IMG/VR virus record: IMGVR_UViG_3300030329_006120 | Coordinates: 1 to 35,582 of that record | Source of the DNA: a virus | Length of the DNA: 35,582 nt | Reading direction: 5' to 3' (one strand) | In this document: piece after piece, positions 18,301 to 26,581 of the stretch | How positions within the stretch are numbered: position 1 is the stretch's first letter | How the letters are laid out: each line of letters begins with the position of its first letter | Notes under the pieces: generated by a model | What the model saw: the letters and a program-made list of their open reading frames with translations, nothing else | What the model was told of the DNA's origin: nothing | The model's database searches: none | Translations under genes and position numbers: made by a program

Positions 18301-20911
18301 CCAAGGGGTTTCGGGTCTTTCTAGCGCTAGCGTCTGGCCATTAGACGGTCACCTTGACTTTGAGACGGTTTCTTCTCTGAATCCGGATGATGGCGCCGGC
18401 GAACTAATGAATTCGTATTCAAGATATTATTTTTCAGGATCAGAGACAGACACCCGCGCCGCCGCAGTATATGCATCTCGTGCTCTTGTATCGTGCTCTG
18501 CTGGACCTCAGATTCGGATTGGTGATAGCAAGTGGCTAGCTCCCGCTCAAGCCGGTAAAAATCCCTATGAAAATTATGTCATATACGCCGATAAGATGCG
18601 CTTAGTGGGGAAAGATCATTCTATCGTTCCTGAGTTCCGCATCAGCTCCCATATGGAAGAATACGTTGAAACTAACGAGGGAGATTTCCTTGCTGACATT
18701 GATGGTGTTCTAGAACTAACGGGGGCTGTACACGCGGACAGTTCCGACTCTAACTTCTTTACGGTCTATACAAACTCTGATTTTATGAAGTACTTTAAGC
18801 CCATCGATGAAGACTTGAATGATAAGAGATCTGGAAATTTGAGAATTCGGAGAGATAAGGTTTCGCTTAAGTGTGATGCTCTAGTTAAGTTCTTGCCTTA
18901 TAAGGGGTTTTATCCTGCGGAAAGAACTCTGGAGCTGGCAGCGCTCTTCTCCCAGTCTTACGGACCATCCACAGAGTTGCGCACAACGCCCGCCCAAGGG
19001 GGGCGCGAGGCAGCGTGGAGAACCGTACTAGAGCCCATGCTCTCACCAGGTATTTTGTATAATACGGTTAAGTCGGGAATTGCAACAAGCAACTTTATTT
19101 TGGTGAACACCCTCACAGGAACGATGGCGGGCACTGCTGTTGACGACTGGGTCACACCCGCAAAGGGTGAGCCCACAGAACTCCCCGAAGGAATTTTACA
19201 GTACAATCGCATGTTTACTTTAGGTCGAGCTACGCTCGTGTTGAATCCCTGGGATAATTATGGCATTAAGAAAATTCCTTTTGAAGCAATTGCTCAACCA
19301 GCACGCTTCTTGAACCCTAAGTCTATCACCGGCTCCGGGTACTTCTACGATACGGGAGTCATAGAGGGGTACGATGCCTTGGGTAACGACCCCGGTGATC
19401 GCCCTGTGGCGGCTAGATTTGGGGAGGGCAACAAACTCTATGAGTTAGCAATAGACAACTTTTTATGTGAAACTGTACACTTCTTTGATAATGGTTTAAC
19501 AAATTTTGTATCCAAGAGAGAGGATCAATTTGAATCTGTGATGAGCGGCACAACCTATACTATGAAGATGAGGTTGTATCGTACGCTCGATAACTCAGGA
19601 TCAGCTGACCGAACTGCATTTGACCTGTACACACGCGCGTCTGCGTTTGGGGTACCGGCGAGCACTCTGGGCAACAATAGCGGTTCTAGTACGCTGTCAG
19701 CTTCCTTCTCTCACGTTACACCAGCTTATTTTGAAGGACAAGGAAGCGCAATGTTTACCTTTACGGCACCCTCCACCGAAGTCCCCACTCTTGACACAAT
19801 TTTATCCAACCTAACCATTGAATTTGAACGCGACGATGTAGGTGCTTCGTGGGGTCGGAGTGTGGTAAACTACAACATGAGCCCGGATTTCCCTGAGTCA
19901 GATGCCCGACAACAGATAGACTCCGCATTTAATTTACGAGACTACTTCGCCGCTGTCCCCCCTGGCACCGTGGGAGAAAAGAAAACATGGCTGATTCAGT
20001 CTAAGTTTGAAACTCCCGTCCTGAATATAGCGGGGGTTTCCAATGATTCGCCACCCAACTGTGCCGTCGACCCCTCTATAACGGCACCGGCAGATGTAAA
20101 AACAACAGGAATATGGCATCAGTATGGCTCCATTCCTTCCAGCTCCACTCATGGAGTCTTCGCCGTCCTAGAAAATACTGGCTCGACTCCGTCCTTAGCA
20201 AAGATAGTCGGCTTCGACGCTGGTCGTCCTGCACGCATCGGTAGCGTGAAGAAAGAAAACCTTCTTGAAGAAGCGGTTGTAGCTGTGCCCTTCAAGGTCG
20301 TTCGAAACCGCCGAAAGTTCTTTAAAGCGCGCCAGAGAACAAACCGAAATGGGACAAACACTCAGTTCTTGCGCATTAAAGCCTTGATGGATAAGTATGT
20401 GTTCCCGCCTAAGTTTGACTTCACGCGACATCGCACAGTGGATCCAATTCTGATGTACGCATTTGAATTCTCCGCGAAACTCTCTCAACAGGATATTGCC
20501 GATATGTGGCAGAACTTGCCACCAAGTATAGGTGAAAAGTTTGAACAGAAAGAGGTTATAATAGAGGAGAAGGAAATTCTCAATCTTCTGGCGGACAACT
20601 CCGAAGACATTCAGTGGATGGTATTCAAAGTCAAGAAGCGCGCCAAGAAGAGCTACGAGAAATATCGCCGAAGCCTGGTAACAGAGGACACAAGTGCGTT
20701 CCCTGATACAATTGGGGAGTACTCCTACAACTGGCCATACGATTATTTCTCACTAGTTGAGCTAATTAAGATTGAGGAGGGAGTTCAATATTCATCGTCG
20801 GATATGGGTCAAGTAATTGATGTATCCCCAGAAGTTGTAGGAGACCCCGCACCGCGAAGGCGAGACGAGCCGCCCCCGGCATTGAATATTCCCGCAGGGA
20901 GAGATGGCTAA
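12389..20911 (+). CDS. Giant tail/baseplate protein with two LamG/concanavalin-like segments (2840 aa)
   Basis: The longest gene in the window. Residues ~178-350 look like a laminin-G/concanavalin fold: ASVEFWLKK, then GNWHHYAVTL and RFYVDGQL, ending GSLDEFRYWK. Residues ~664-877 appear to hold a second one (NTRWNLAVRIKPE, RRVYVGAHR, SCRYWLDYV). Between them (~490-618) is a helical segment, NLSYIYKSKGTAKSFRNLIR followed by CFGIG. A Pro/Gly-rich linker lies near 1144-1160. The middle is Ser/Thr/Gly/Asn-rich and fibre-like. The C-terminus contains a basic block (~2610-2660), YAFEFSAKLSQQDIADMW, a Lys/Glu-rich helix, and a Pro-rich end. It is probably a baseplate-periphery or fibre protein; T4 gp7/gp10 analogy rests only on its place after gp6. 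Carbohydrate binding is plausible but unproven. Confidence 0.75.
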   Translation: MSIKKYFEVTENIKSLSQKSANAIATKVESTGYHQQDIIAEERFIPRVNYNDPANFARYGSAEEYYAQSIKRIYSTYPYDGSLQESLQWLNNSTYLDLHLFENDYPRTNGYVILSAEGWGSSLGSVDGYGTPENEEYIFFAGGPNANPHGSTPFTTQFSGSNVYEPSMNRESNLQLDIASRGASVEFWLKKDEFITGLTEKEVIFDAWNGELSSSADYGRLRVEISGTADGLNPVYVTLYSGSTGFTQRVASPTFTTSSLADGNWHHYAVTLLAQSSSVLSRFYVDGQLNHQQTIVRTMGDINSSDLRANIGALVASPSGSSAPPSAGKLSGSLDEFRYWKTHRSSEDIGLFWFSQVGGGVNTDPTPFVDTKETANIDLGVYYKFNEGITGVRATDATVLDYAGRLTNGAWTGYTSTSRNTGSAIVLSHAAIKEFKDPIIYSFHPAVKALESRMAQSGSAYDAGNNAAIYNSIPSWITEEDTEGEGELRKLTQIISSYFDTLQLQVESLNNLKDIEYVSGSNKPLPFAEKLLASNGLVAPELFIDADILEKLNDRSEDKLYEKSLEDIKNTIYQNIYNNLSYIYKSKGTAKSFRNLIRCFGIGEELVRINMYADNVEYELRNNRTEVITADKFVNFNTERNQYAAVYNYPDPSNANAVGFITSSTALTAGYALTLESEVVLPLKPDQAAEYYFDTNAISSSVFGVHGATDNPTDTVWSADDSVNFQVYTVRDELQSNNARFVLTSSTGGHIPLLSSELFEDIYNNTRWNLAVRIKPEKYPLENFVSGADSGNYIVELHGCQAEAGEILQEFTVSGTITSPPDAFMTGSRRVYVGAHRTNITGGLLQTSDVKVNSCRYWLDYVEDEALRGHVLDTENFGAMQPHLYAYQFDPDATFGDITKMDTLVFNWEFLTNTGSNASGEFSVADISSGSQALSRFGQLGDILNKQYTAAGSNFEASSTSAIDKDFIVSSKLNLPEHIYSEDMVSVLNQQDQDVFVPDSRPIHYYFAFEKSMYQAISVEMLNYFANLKDLNNLIGDAVNQWRPEYKSLAFVRQKFFEKVSNSQLDFDKFYEFYKWFDSSLSVMLGQLVPASADFASNVRTVIESHILERSKYQRKFPFIVKEGALNIGGTEGSMPEWDSYSAPMMAPPPGPGGMQSAVHPTRRQIGTPAVVPQFSWDKVHPPVDGKENKNLYWQRYLNKDVENADAINDIHKAIKQTYMRRIGSPVNLGVEGNVVLGGVGKHPGTRPGYTFAATAPWGPVVPLTNIPTNVMLSFDTDVEELIDTPDVFNPNLKQRLGFGMDPSINIDGNRKGNGNTFAPFSLYSSSVTTGYNEPVQRLYKSGTMVTNLHNDFVGNTDIPMQGPFTEKYVGGRQYRHTPLNDGTDTRENRAEGFRVELGLLDTGSAIPVPASGSLGVVPPNYPFGDSPSGSAPHGFLPNIPIAPRLREEAAKRPVNIKNIQLRTGSTIIGNYEKNYQVVNTAGRIYNDPYFNDQSFDFSLFPETTATRGRFPLTASTENMGGNRNYELPDRSGANSNQTVIVNRFSAPGSYEVMSRGYMDPAHEELSVYNATPYRNRGVISYGLSGSASVDPVAARTITVVDQIEKNRGLDQRASLHCGPFGSDAAYGSVPALTYVTVPSWHKTNRNARKLMKSGSAPSTFVTGVVYDNLFVQHQIPRSEQQYSWITASLAEGETIFGLQGPSCFSASALTQIVSSSIGQDNDGNPIILNFVGINEYVYEPLSASSHILGYPLGTDLLDYRNTTLLPAGIAHTFNVLQLHRNGPYGYPTWKQIRTGEHPIARELRETNMIGQVVPPKSIPNIIGNKVIGYIHPDQPNTFVDYFEAPIMSQYSPVNFYLEDNTSRSNTANNVILSVPYGNELDWFNHDGLNNRLGLKIDLDEVSSYTSVLKYILAGKGSNLSMMANHSQRIYPAAVNVYNDIVRARTEFTIDDIWNDNRRERSVLGEGIMNSQGVSGLSSASVWPLDGHLDFETVSSLNPDDGAGELMNSYSRYYFSGSETDTRAAAVYASRALVSCSAGPQIRIGDSKWLAPAQAGKNPYENYVIYADKMRLVGKDHSIVPEFRISSHMEEYVETNEGDFLADIDGVLELTGAVHADSSDSNFFTVYTNSDFMKYFKPIDEDLNDKRSGNLRIRRDKVSLKCDALVKFLPYKGFYPAERTLELAALFSQSYGPSTELRTTPAQGGREAAWRTVLEPMLSPGILYNTVKSGIATSNFILVNTLTGTMAGTAVDDWVTPAKGEPTELPEGILQYNRMFTLGRATLVLNPWDNYGIKKIPFEAIAQPARFLNPKSITGSGYFYDTGVIEGYDALGNDPGDRPVAARFGEGNKLYELAIDNFLCETVHFFDNGLTNFVSKREDQFESVMSGTTYTMKMRLYRTLDNSGSADRTAFDLYTRASAFGVPASTLGNNSGSSTLSASFSHVTPAYFEGQGSAMFTFTAPSTEVPTLDTILSNLTIEFERDDVGASWGRSVVNYNMSPDFPESDARQQIDSAFNLRDYFAAVPPGTVGEKKTWLIQSKFETPVLNIAGVSNDSPPNCAVDPSITAPADVKTTGIWHQYGSIPSSSTHGVFAVLENTGSTPSLAKIVGFDAGRPARIGSVKKENLLEEAVVAVPFKVVRNRRKFFKARQRTNRNGTNTQFLRIKALMDKYVFPPKFDFTRHRTVDPILMYAFEFSAKLSQQDIADMWQNLPPSIGEKFEQKEVIIEEKEILNLLADNSEDIQWMVFKVKKRAKKSYEKYRRSLVTEDTSAFPDTIGEYSYNWPYDYFSLVELIKIEEGVQYSSSDMGQVIDVSPEVVGDPAPRRRDEPPPALNIPAGRDG

Positions 20912-20914
20912 GTT

Positions 20915-21880
20915 ATGGAATTCTTTAATAAAAAAGAAGAAGTTTTAGACTTTCAGTTAACCGAGTACGGAAAAAATCTGTTGGCTAAGGGAACATTGCG
21001 TCCTGCGTTTTATGCTTTCTTCGATGATGATATCCAGTATGATATCTCGGGATCAGGAATGTCGGAAGATCAAAACGATGCCAACCCACGAATTCAGAGT
21101 AACACCCCTCAATTGAAGGTTGCCCGCACTCGAACAGGTGCTGAGACCCGAGTCGATTCATATCTCAATCGCGTTGAGAATATCCTTCAGAACTCGGATC
21201 CTGCAACAAATGTTGCTGCCTTTGAGGTAGAGGCTTTCGAGCAAAAAGGAAAGGTAGCCACATATCCGATCGGTCGGTCGTCATTAAACACTGATTATAA
21301 TGCTTCCTGGGCGCTTGAGGTCTTATCTAACCCCGAAATTACTCACGCTATACGCTATTTGGACAACGATGGGCTCATTGAGAATATCCCCCAGGTTGAC
21401 ATAACTATAGATTATGAAACACTTTTTAAGGATGGCGAGTTTACCAGTGATAGTATTGGTGGGGATAGCACTATCCCCGTTGCGAGCGATAGTATTAGCG
21501 GATATTTTGAGAATTCAACCATATATATAGCCCTTAGAGAAAATTATTTGATGCTGGAGCTGCTAGAAAATAACACAGACTTCGAAAAGGAAAATTTCGA
21601 AATAGAGGTGTACCATTCGGGCTCCGGACCGGATGGTAAGTATATTCAACTAGCCTTCACTCCAGAGAGCGAAACGACATTTACCGCGCCGCGACGTATG
21701 GGGAATGACATCGATGGTATTGGGAATGTTGAGTACTACATGAATGTTCTAGTAGATGACGAGATTGCGTCAGAGGTTCTCTTCGAGTTGGATATCCCAC
21801 CGAAGGCAGTGAGCACTAATTCCTCGCGCCTACGCTTGAATCGCAATCTTTACGATACTGATGGGGAGGAGCCCTGCTAA
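20915..21880 (+). CDS. Virion-type protein, paralogous N-terminus with 27607-28560 (321 aa)
   Basis: No named family. The N-terminal ~45 residues (EVLDFQLTEYGKNLLAKG, then FYAFFDDDIQYD) align with the start of the product at 27607-28560, in which an LT-[DE]-x-G-[RK]-x-x-LA-x-G motif precedes an F-A-x-x-DD-x-I-x-Y motif. The remainder is mixed beta, with many Asp, Glu and Asn and no membrane segment. It begins 3 nt after the 2840-codon gene and its stop overlaps the next start (TAATG), so it is part of the tail operon. The repeated N-terminal motif suggests both proteins dock onto the same partner or share an assembly domain; this is inference. Confidence 0.65.
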   Translation: MEFFNKKEEVLDFQLTEYGKNLLAKGTLRPAFYAFFDDDIQYDISGSGMSEDQNDANPRIQSNTPQLKVARTRTGAETRVDSYLNRVENILQNSDPATNVAAFEVEAFEQKGKVATYPIGRSSLNTDYNASWALEVLSNPEITHAIRYLDNDGLIENIPQVDITIDYETLFKDGEFTSDSIGGDSTIPVASDSISGYFENSTIYIALRENYLMLELLENNTDFEKENFEIEVYHSGSGPDGKYIQLAFTPESETTFTAPRRMGNDIDGIGNVEYYMNVLVDDEIASEVLFELDIPPKAVSTNSSRLRLNRNLYDTDGEEPC

Positions 21881-24537
21881 TGTCTATAGCTTATGGACCA
21901 TATAAAGCCGAAATTCCTTTTGTTAATATCCAACAAGCGACCTTGCAAAATGTTGCCAAGAATCGTCTGATGGTGGAGTTGGTTATTTCTAATGAAACGG
22001 GCTCCCCTCGCAACGGAATGCAGTTTGGAAATTTAGTAATGTTTGTTACTAGCAAGAACGCCATTGATGCGCTAGCCTCCAACCCGGTGAACCTAAAGAA
22101 TGCAATCCGAAACCCGTCTCCGACCTCCCGTTTACAAAACTTTTCCTTGAACATGAAAGACTTTTCCCTCAAAGCATATGCTGACTCTAGTGGAAAAGAG
22201 AAGATTTACAATCACACACACGCAAAGCAATTTGCGGTGAATACTCCCCCTAATTTATATGTGTTAGTAGTTTCATATCGACAGTACAAGAACAAGATCT
22301 TTTTAGGTAACGTCTCAAAGGAGACAATTATTGAAAACGGTATTACGCCACTACATTCCAATGTTTACCTTCTTAATGAGACAGTGGATAATTATGGAAC
22401 AGCAAACTCTGTGTGGCCCGGCTCGGTGCACCGTCACGGCACCCAGCTGATGGCAGGAAATATTCACCTGTCAATCCAGCACCCCACCGTTCGACAAGAG
22501 GTCGTTCAGAACTATAAAATCAAGGATTTACGATTCCTTAGCGCTGCTGCGACCTTGGATTTCAGTAATTTTGTAATGACAAGCAATACCGAGCCGATCT
22601 TTTCTGACGCTACTCTTTCTCGCAACGATGAAGGCGATATACACGGTACATTGTCTTTTGACATGCTAAAGTATGCGCGCCAAAATGCAAGATTCGGAGG
22701 GTTAGTAAAAAATAACAAAGCTCTATTGAGCATGTCAATCCTCGAAGATATTATCTTATATCGCAAAGTGGTCAATGTCGCTTCCGCGGGTAACGCGTTA
22801 ACACCCGGTCGAGGACGACAATGCGGCTTGAAAGAGACGGATGAATTCCAACAGGTTGCCACCCTGGGCGATGGAGTTGATGTATTGACAATTGCTGCAT
22901 CGAATAATGATGGGATTCTTTCCATCTCCTTCGTAGACGATGGAACCCAAGATATCGCCTCCGGAGCAGTTGAGTATAAGATAGAAATGGTCATAAACGA
23001 CAAGACTTCCGAAGCAATTAAGGGATTTCGAGACACCCTTATGACGCAATTGAAGAACTACAGAGCAGAGACCAGCGAGAATTGGGAAGCATTAATCACC
23101 AATTATTTGTCCATCATTAATTTTATCTTTGGCAATGCGCCATTTGAAAAGTATTCGCTGCTGGTGTGGAAGAAAAACTTGATAGCACTGGTAAACTCCC
23201 CCCAAACCCGCAAAACTGATCGACAAAGAGCAATTAATACTATTCAGCTTTTCATCGATAGTTTATCGGGCTTGCTAGAGACACCCGTTGCTATTGGTTC
23301 GACCCCTTTTAACGTAGATTCAAAGATCTATAATTCAACTCGCGATCCTCTTAATCGGATTGTACAGATCCTAAAAAACAAATATACTATCACTGATAAG
23401 AAAAAGGTCGGCTTAGGATATCTCGACCGCGTGTTAAAAAACAAAAAAACAACAATGCCATCAATAGGTTCTCGGGATCTGTTAACCAGAACAAACCAAG
23501 AGGTATCCAAGTATGCGGTAGGCAACCCCGGCGCAGCGACAATTAATCAGTTTGGGTATCTCTCTCCTGAAGTTGTTAGTTTGGGGGAAGTTGAGGTCGA
23601 AACCCCAAACCTCAGCGTCCCGGAGGATCAACTTACAGAACTCCTCCGAAGCAATGCTCAGGGTAGAAATTTTGTAGCCAACGAACTTCAAAAATCTGCT
23701 CCTCTTAATAAGTCAGAGGTTCTCAATAGCTTAGGAATGGGCGCCCGTCCCCTGACGGTGCCCCTAAGGACACTCTCGGTTGCGGCAGTACAGGGAGATG
23801 ACTCAGTTGATTCGGAGTTTTATCTTTCTCCTACTTCTCGTTTTGTGAGGGACAACACACACCGCACTGGTCAATCGGGCTCATCCGATAGCATTATTGA
23901 AAAAAATCAGCAACTTGACGCGTTATTTAATTCAGATCTGGTGAATACGGTGGTGGACCAGACAAGTGTGGGATTTAAAGACAACATTGATCTTACAAAT
24001 AAGACGATTGTGGGAACTTCCTTGGCGCTAAGAAAATTTGAAGAGGGCGGTGACCCGATTACGGAGTTAAGTTCAGTCTCTAATGTAATTAATTTCAATT
24101 CACTCGCACGTGTAGAATATTTAGAGTCTTACGATGCGAACTTGCGTTGTGGAAAATTAAATTGGAAGACTCTTGATGAGGCTACTTGGCAAGCTGCCAC
24201 AAATAATGATACTTCTTTATTGTGTCGCCTCGTTCGTATTACCAACACTTTAGATGTAAAAGACACCTTAGGGCTCCATCCCATGGGGTCACTTTTTACA
24301 TTGGGGTCACCAGGAAAAGAAACTAACGGGCCAAACCATAACCGCGTATTCGCCAATATTCGTTCCACTATTACGGGTCTAGGGACTAACAATATGCCGG
24401 CTCCCATTAATATCACCATTTACTATTCAAGAAATATGCCCATAATTTCCACCCCCGCCCGTCAGACCGAAGCACAACTTAGCCCCGCGGCTAAATCTCG
24501 GATAAGCTCACTGGCTCGCCGAGGACTAGGATACTAA
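21880..24537 (+). CDS. Large structural protein of unknown function (885 aa)
   Basis: Not recognised. The product starts with a beta-rich ~250-residue region (MSIAYGPYKAEIPFVNIQQA). Aromatic and His residues cluster near 165-195 (VWPGSVHRHGTQLMAG, then IQHPTVRQEVVQ). Around residues 245-300 a pattern SDATLSRNDEGDIHGTLSFD is followed by hydrophobic helix. Residues ~380-500 are helical and Lys-rich. The C-terminus is beta-rich and ends with a basic Ser/Arg helix. One Cys-bearing segment lies near 747 (ANLRCGKLNW). Start and stop spacing (1-nt overlap upstream, 3 nt downstream) place it firmly within the tail gene series. Probably a virion component; nothing more can be supported. Confidence 0.62.
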   Translation: MSIAYGPYKAEIPFVNIQQATLQNVAKNRLMVELVISNETGSPRNGMQFGNLVMFVTSKNAIDALASNPVNLKNAIRNPSPTSRLQNFSLNMKDFSLKAYADSSGKEKIYNHTHAKQFAVNTPPNLYVLVVSYRQYKNKIFLGNVSKETIIENGITPLHSNVYLLNETVDNYGTANSVWPGSVHRHGTQLMAGNIHLSIQHPTVRQEVVQNYKIKDLRFLSAAATLDFSNFVMTSNTEPIFSDATLSRNDEGDIHGTLSFDMLKYARQNARFGGLVKNNKALLSMSILEDIILYRKVVNVASAGNALTPGRGRQCGLKETDEFQQVATLGDGVDVLTIAASNNDGILSISFVDDGTQDIASGAVEYKIEMVINDKTSEAIKGFRDTLMTQLKNYRAETSENWEALITNYLSIINFIFGNAPFEKYSLLVWKKNLIALVNSPQTRKTDRQRAINTIQLFIDSLSGLLETPVAIGSTPFNVDSKIYNSTRDPLNRIVQILKNKYTITDKKKVGLGYLDRVLKNKKTTMPSIGSRDLLTRTNQEVSKYAVGNPGAATINQFGYLSPEVVSLGEVEVETPNLSVPEDQLTELLRSNAQGRNFVANELQKSAPLNKSEVLNSLGMGARPLTVPLRTLSVAAVQGDDSVDSEFYLSPTSRFVRDNTHRTGQSGSSDSIIEKNQQLDALFNSDLVNTVVDQTSVGFKDNIDLTNKTIVGTSLALRKFEEGGDPITELSSVSNVINFNSLARVEYLESYDANLRCGKLNWKTLDEATWQAATNNDTSLLCRLVRITNTLDVKDTLGLHPMGSLFTLGSPGKETNGPNHNRVFANIRSTITGLGTNNMPAPINITIYYSRNMPIISTPARQTEAQLSPAAKSRISSLARRGLGY

Positions 24538-24540
24538 AAG

Positions 24541-26580
24541 ATGCCACAGAATAAAGCCTATAAAGATAGAATTGTTATAGTAGACGCCGACCAGGTGGGA
24601 CCAAAGGATCGGACGACAAATCCGGATGGTTTTCACCCTATGGTAAGAGATATTTGGTCAACAGGCGCCTTGCGTGGTTTTAAAAGCGTACTGAAAGACG
24701 AATTCCGCGCGGTCTTAGGAAATTATTACACCATCTACCTTAGTTCTAAAGGCAGTACCCTCTGGAATTACTCTAACCCCGGAGATGCAGTCGATCACTC
24801 TACTCCTGGGGTGGGTCGTCTTGATACTCAAGTAGAAAATATTGTGTTGGATTTAAATTACGATGCATCTGAAGTGAATCCTCGTATAGAAATTGTTGTC
24901 GACAACCACACCAACCAAGCATGGAATAATTTTCTCAATCGTTCAGATGAGTCGACATCTTATTTGGAGGAAATGCCTAATTTTGCTATATTTATGGGAC
25001 AAGTGTTCGGGGATATAGTCGGCACGTTTCTCGATGACCACACATCAACCCTCTATCTTGCATCCGAGAATCAAGAAATTAGAGAAAAATCGGGACTAGA
25101 GCTGAAGGTTGAAGGGAAATATCAATTTTATCTTAGCACTTCTCCTCCTTATGAAGAATTGATTTCGGACGCATCGCTCCCTGAGCACCTTTTGCCTAAC
25201 GCATACATTATGCAGGCTGAAAGATTAAATACGGGTTCTACTGCCGAAACCGACTACAATTTAACTTCTATTTCGTTAGATGGTAATATCCTTTGGTTCA
25301 ATGACAATACGGCTACAGAACTTAATGAAGGGGAATATTATCAGTTATATTCGGAAGCGGCACAGAACATGATCCAACAAGACACGTTGTCAACGACCGC
25401 TCAAAGTCTCAATTATCTTTCTAATGTGGGGATCTTGCATTCTGATTTGGGGATTACTGAGGAGGAACATATTTCCACCATTAGTGTGCCGTTTTATAAC
25501 AAGATCACAATAGGGAAGGATGAGGACGGCGTTACGGGACTTAATGCGGCGAACAAGGTTCTCAAAACATTAGCCAACGATCCCGAAACTAAAGACATCA
25601 TCGACTATTTGCAGCTTAGAGCTATTAACAGCCTCGCCACCGATGCTGTCGGATCTGCAAACAGATCGTTCCAAGTAACTACGCGAACTCAGAACAGTGC
25701 TACTGATGCACAAGATTTTGCCTTTAACACTCGATTGCGTGGGTATGAGGTGTTGTTCGTCGCAACAGACCATCCCTCCGCGCTACCTATCGGTACCCAG
25801 CCTGAGATTGCATCGCCCGATGAGATGGAAAGACTCACTGAATACAACAACGATAGTATGAGCCCAGATTTCATTTTACTTAGAGATTTTGCACGTGCAA
25901 GCTTTGATCTCACGCCCGACCACGTTGATAATGCGAGAGTAGAGCTAACAACAGCGGATGGCTCTGTAGCACTGAGAAACTTTATAAAGAAGTATTCTCA
26001 AATCTTAGCCGGGACTCCTTGTCATACTGAAACCTTAATGTATGTGATTGAGAAGCGCAGAGTCATCGACAATAATCCGGGCGAAGTAGTGCAGAAATTT
26101 TTTATTTCCAATCGCTTTAGCGAGGAAGAGGTACCGATAACAATATACGACACACAGGTTAAGTATGGTCAGCGCTATATTTATGATATTAAGAAGGTTA
26201 GTGTTGTGTTTGGAAATAGATATCTTTATCATGCCCCTCTTGTCGACCCAATCCCGGCTGACGAAGACTCCCCACAGGGACAGAAAAGTCTTCCGCAAGG
26301 AGAGTTTGATCCGGGCGACATCTTTACGGATTTAGGTGAGAGAATTCAAGAAGAAGCAGAAGGTCTGCTTGCCGACTATGAAACAACATTCGAGCCAACA
26401 GCCGCAGAAATCGAAGATCAGCTAAATCAAATGATAAACTTTGGTGCTTCTCTCCCTTCCGCAAGTCCGAGCGGACCTATTGGTGGTCCACGACCTACCA
26501 GCCTCGCCGGGGCAGCGACATATGTGCAGGTTGATTTGGGGCTCGAAGAATTGGCGACAAGATTTGAAGGGGAGAAATAA
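24541..26580 (+). CDS. Virion structural protein with FN3-like C-terminal segment (679 aa)
   Basis: No named family. The N-terminal ~90 residues include a WSTGALRGFKSVLKDEFRAV helix. Residues ~100-300 are mixed beta with several aromatic residues. Residues ~500-570 (VQKFFISNRFSEEEVPITIY, then DTQVKYGQRYIYDI and FGNRYLYH) have the strand spacing of a fibronectin-III-like sandwich. The C-terminal ~100 residues are acidic and Gly/Pro/Ser-rich, probably flexible. The next gene starts 1 nt after this stop, on a GGGGAG ribosome site lying inside this gene's final codons. The two proteins may work together, or represent one ancestral polypeptide now in two parts. Probable role: exposed tail or baseplate component. 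Confidence 0.62.
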   Translation: MPQNKAYKDRIVIVDADQVGPKDRTTNPDGFHPMVRDIWSTGALRGFKSVLKDEFRAVLGNYYTIYLSSKGSTLWNYSNPGDAVDHSTPGVGRLDTQVENIVLDLNYDASEVNPRIEIVVDNHTNQAWNNFLNRSDESTSYLEEMPNFAIFMGQVFGDIVGTFLDDHTSTLYLASENQEIREKSGLELKVEGKYQFYLSTSPPYEELISDASLPEHLLPNAYIMQAERLNTGSTAETDYNLTSISLDGNILWFNDNTATELNEGEYYQLYSEAAQNMIQQDTLSTTAQSLNYLSNVGILHSDLGITEEEHISTISVPFYNKITIGKDEDGVTGLNAANKVLKTLANDPETKDIIDYLQLRAINSLATDAVGSANRSFQVTTRTQNSATDAQDFAFNTRLRGYEVLFVATDHPSALPIGTQPEIASPDEMERLTEYNNDSMSPDFILLRDFARASFDLTPDHVDNARVELTTADGSVALRNFIKKYSQILAGTPCHTETLMYVIEKRRVIDNNPGEVVQKFFISNRFSEEEVPITIYDTQVKYGQRYIYDIKKVSVVFGNRYLYHAPLVDPIPADEDSPQGQKSLPQGEFDPGDIFTDLGERIQEEAEGLLADYETTFEPTAAEIEDQLNQMINFGASLPSASPSGPIGGPRPTSLAGAATYVQVDLGLEELATRFEGEK

Positions 26581-26581
26581 A

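Noticed and set aside
26441-26581. Upstream extension of the 26582 gene overlapping the preceding gene
   Set aside because: The extension has no ribosome site and reads as an out-of-frame shadow; ATG 26582 with GGGGAG is better.
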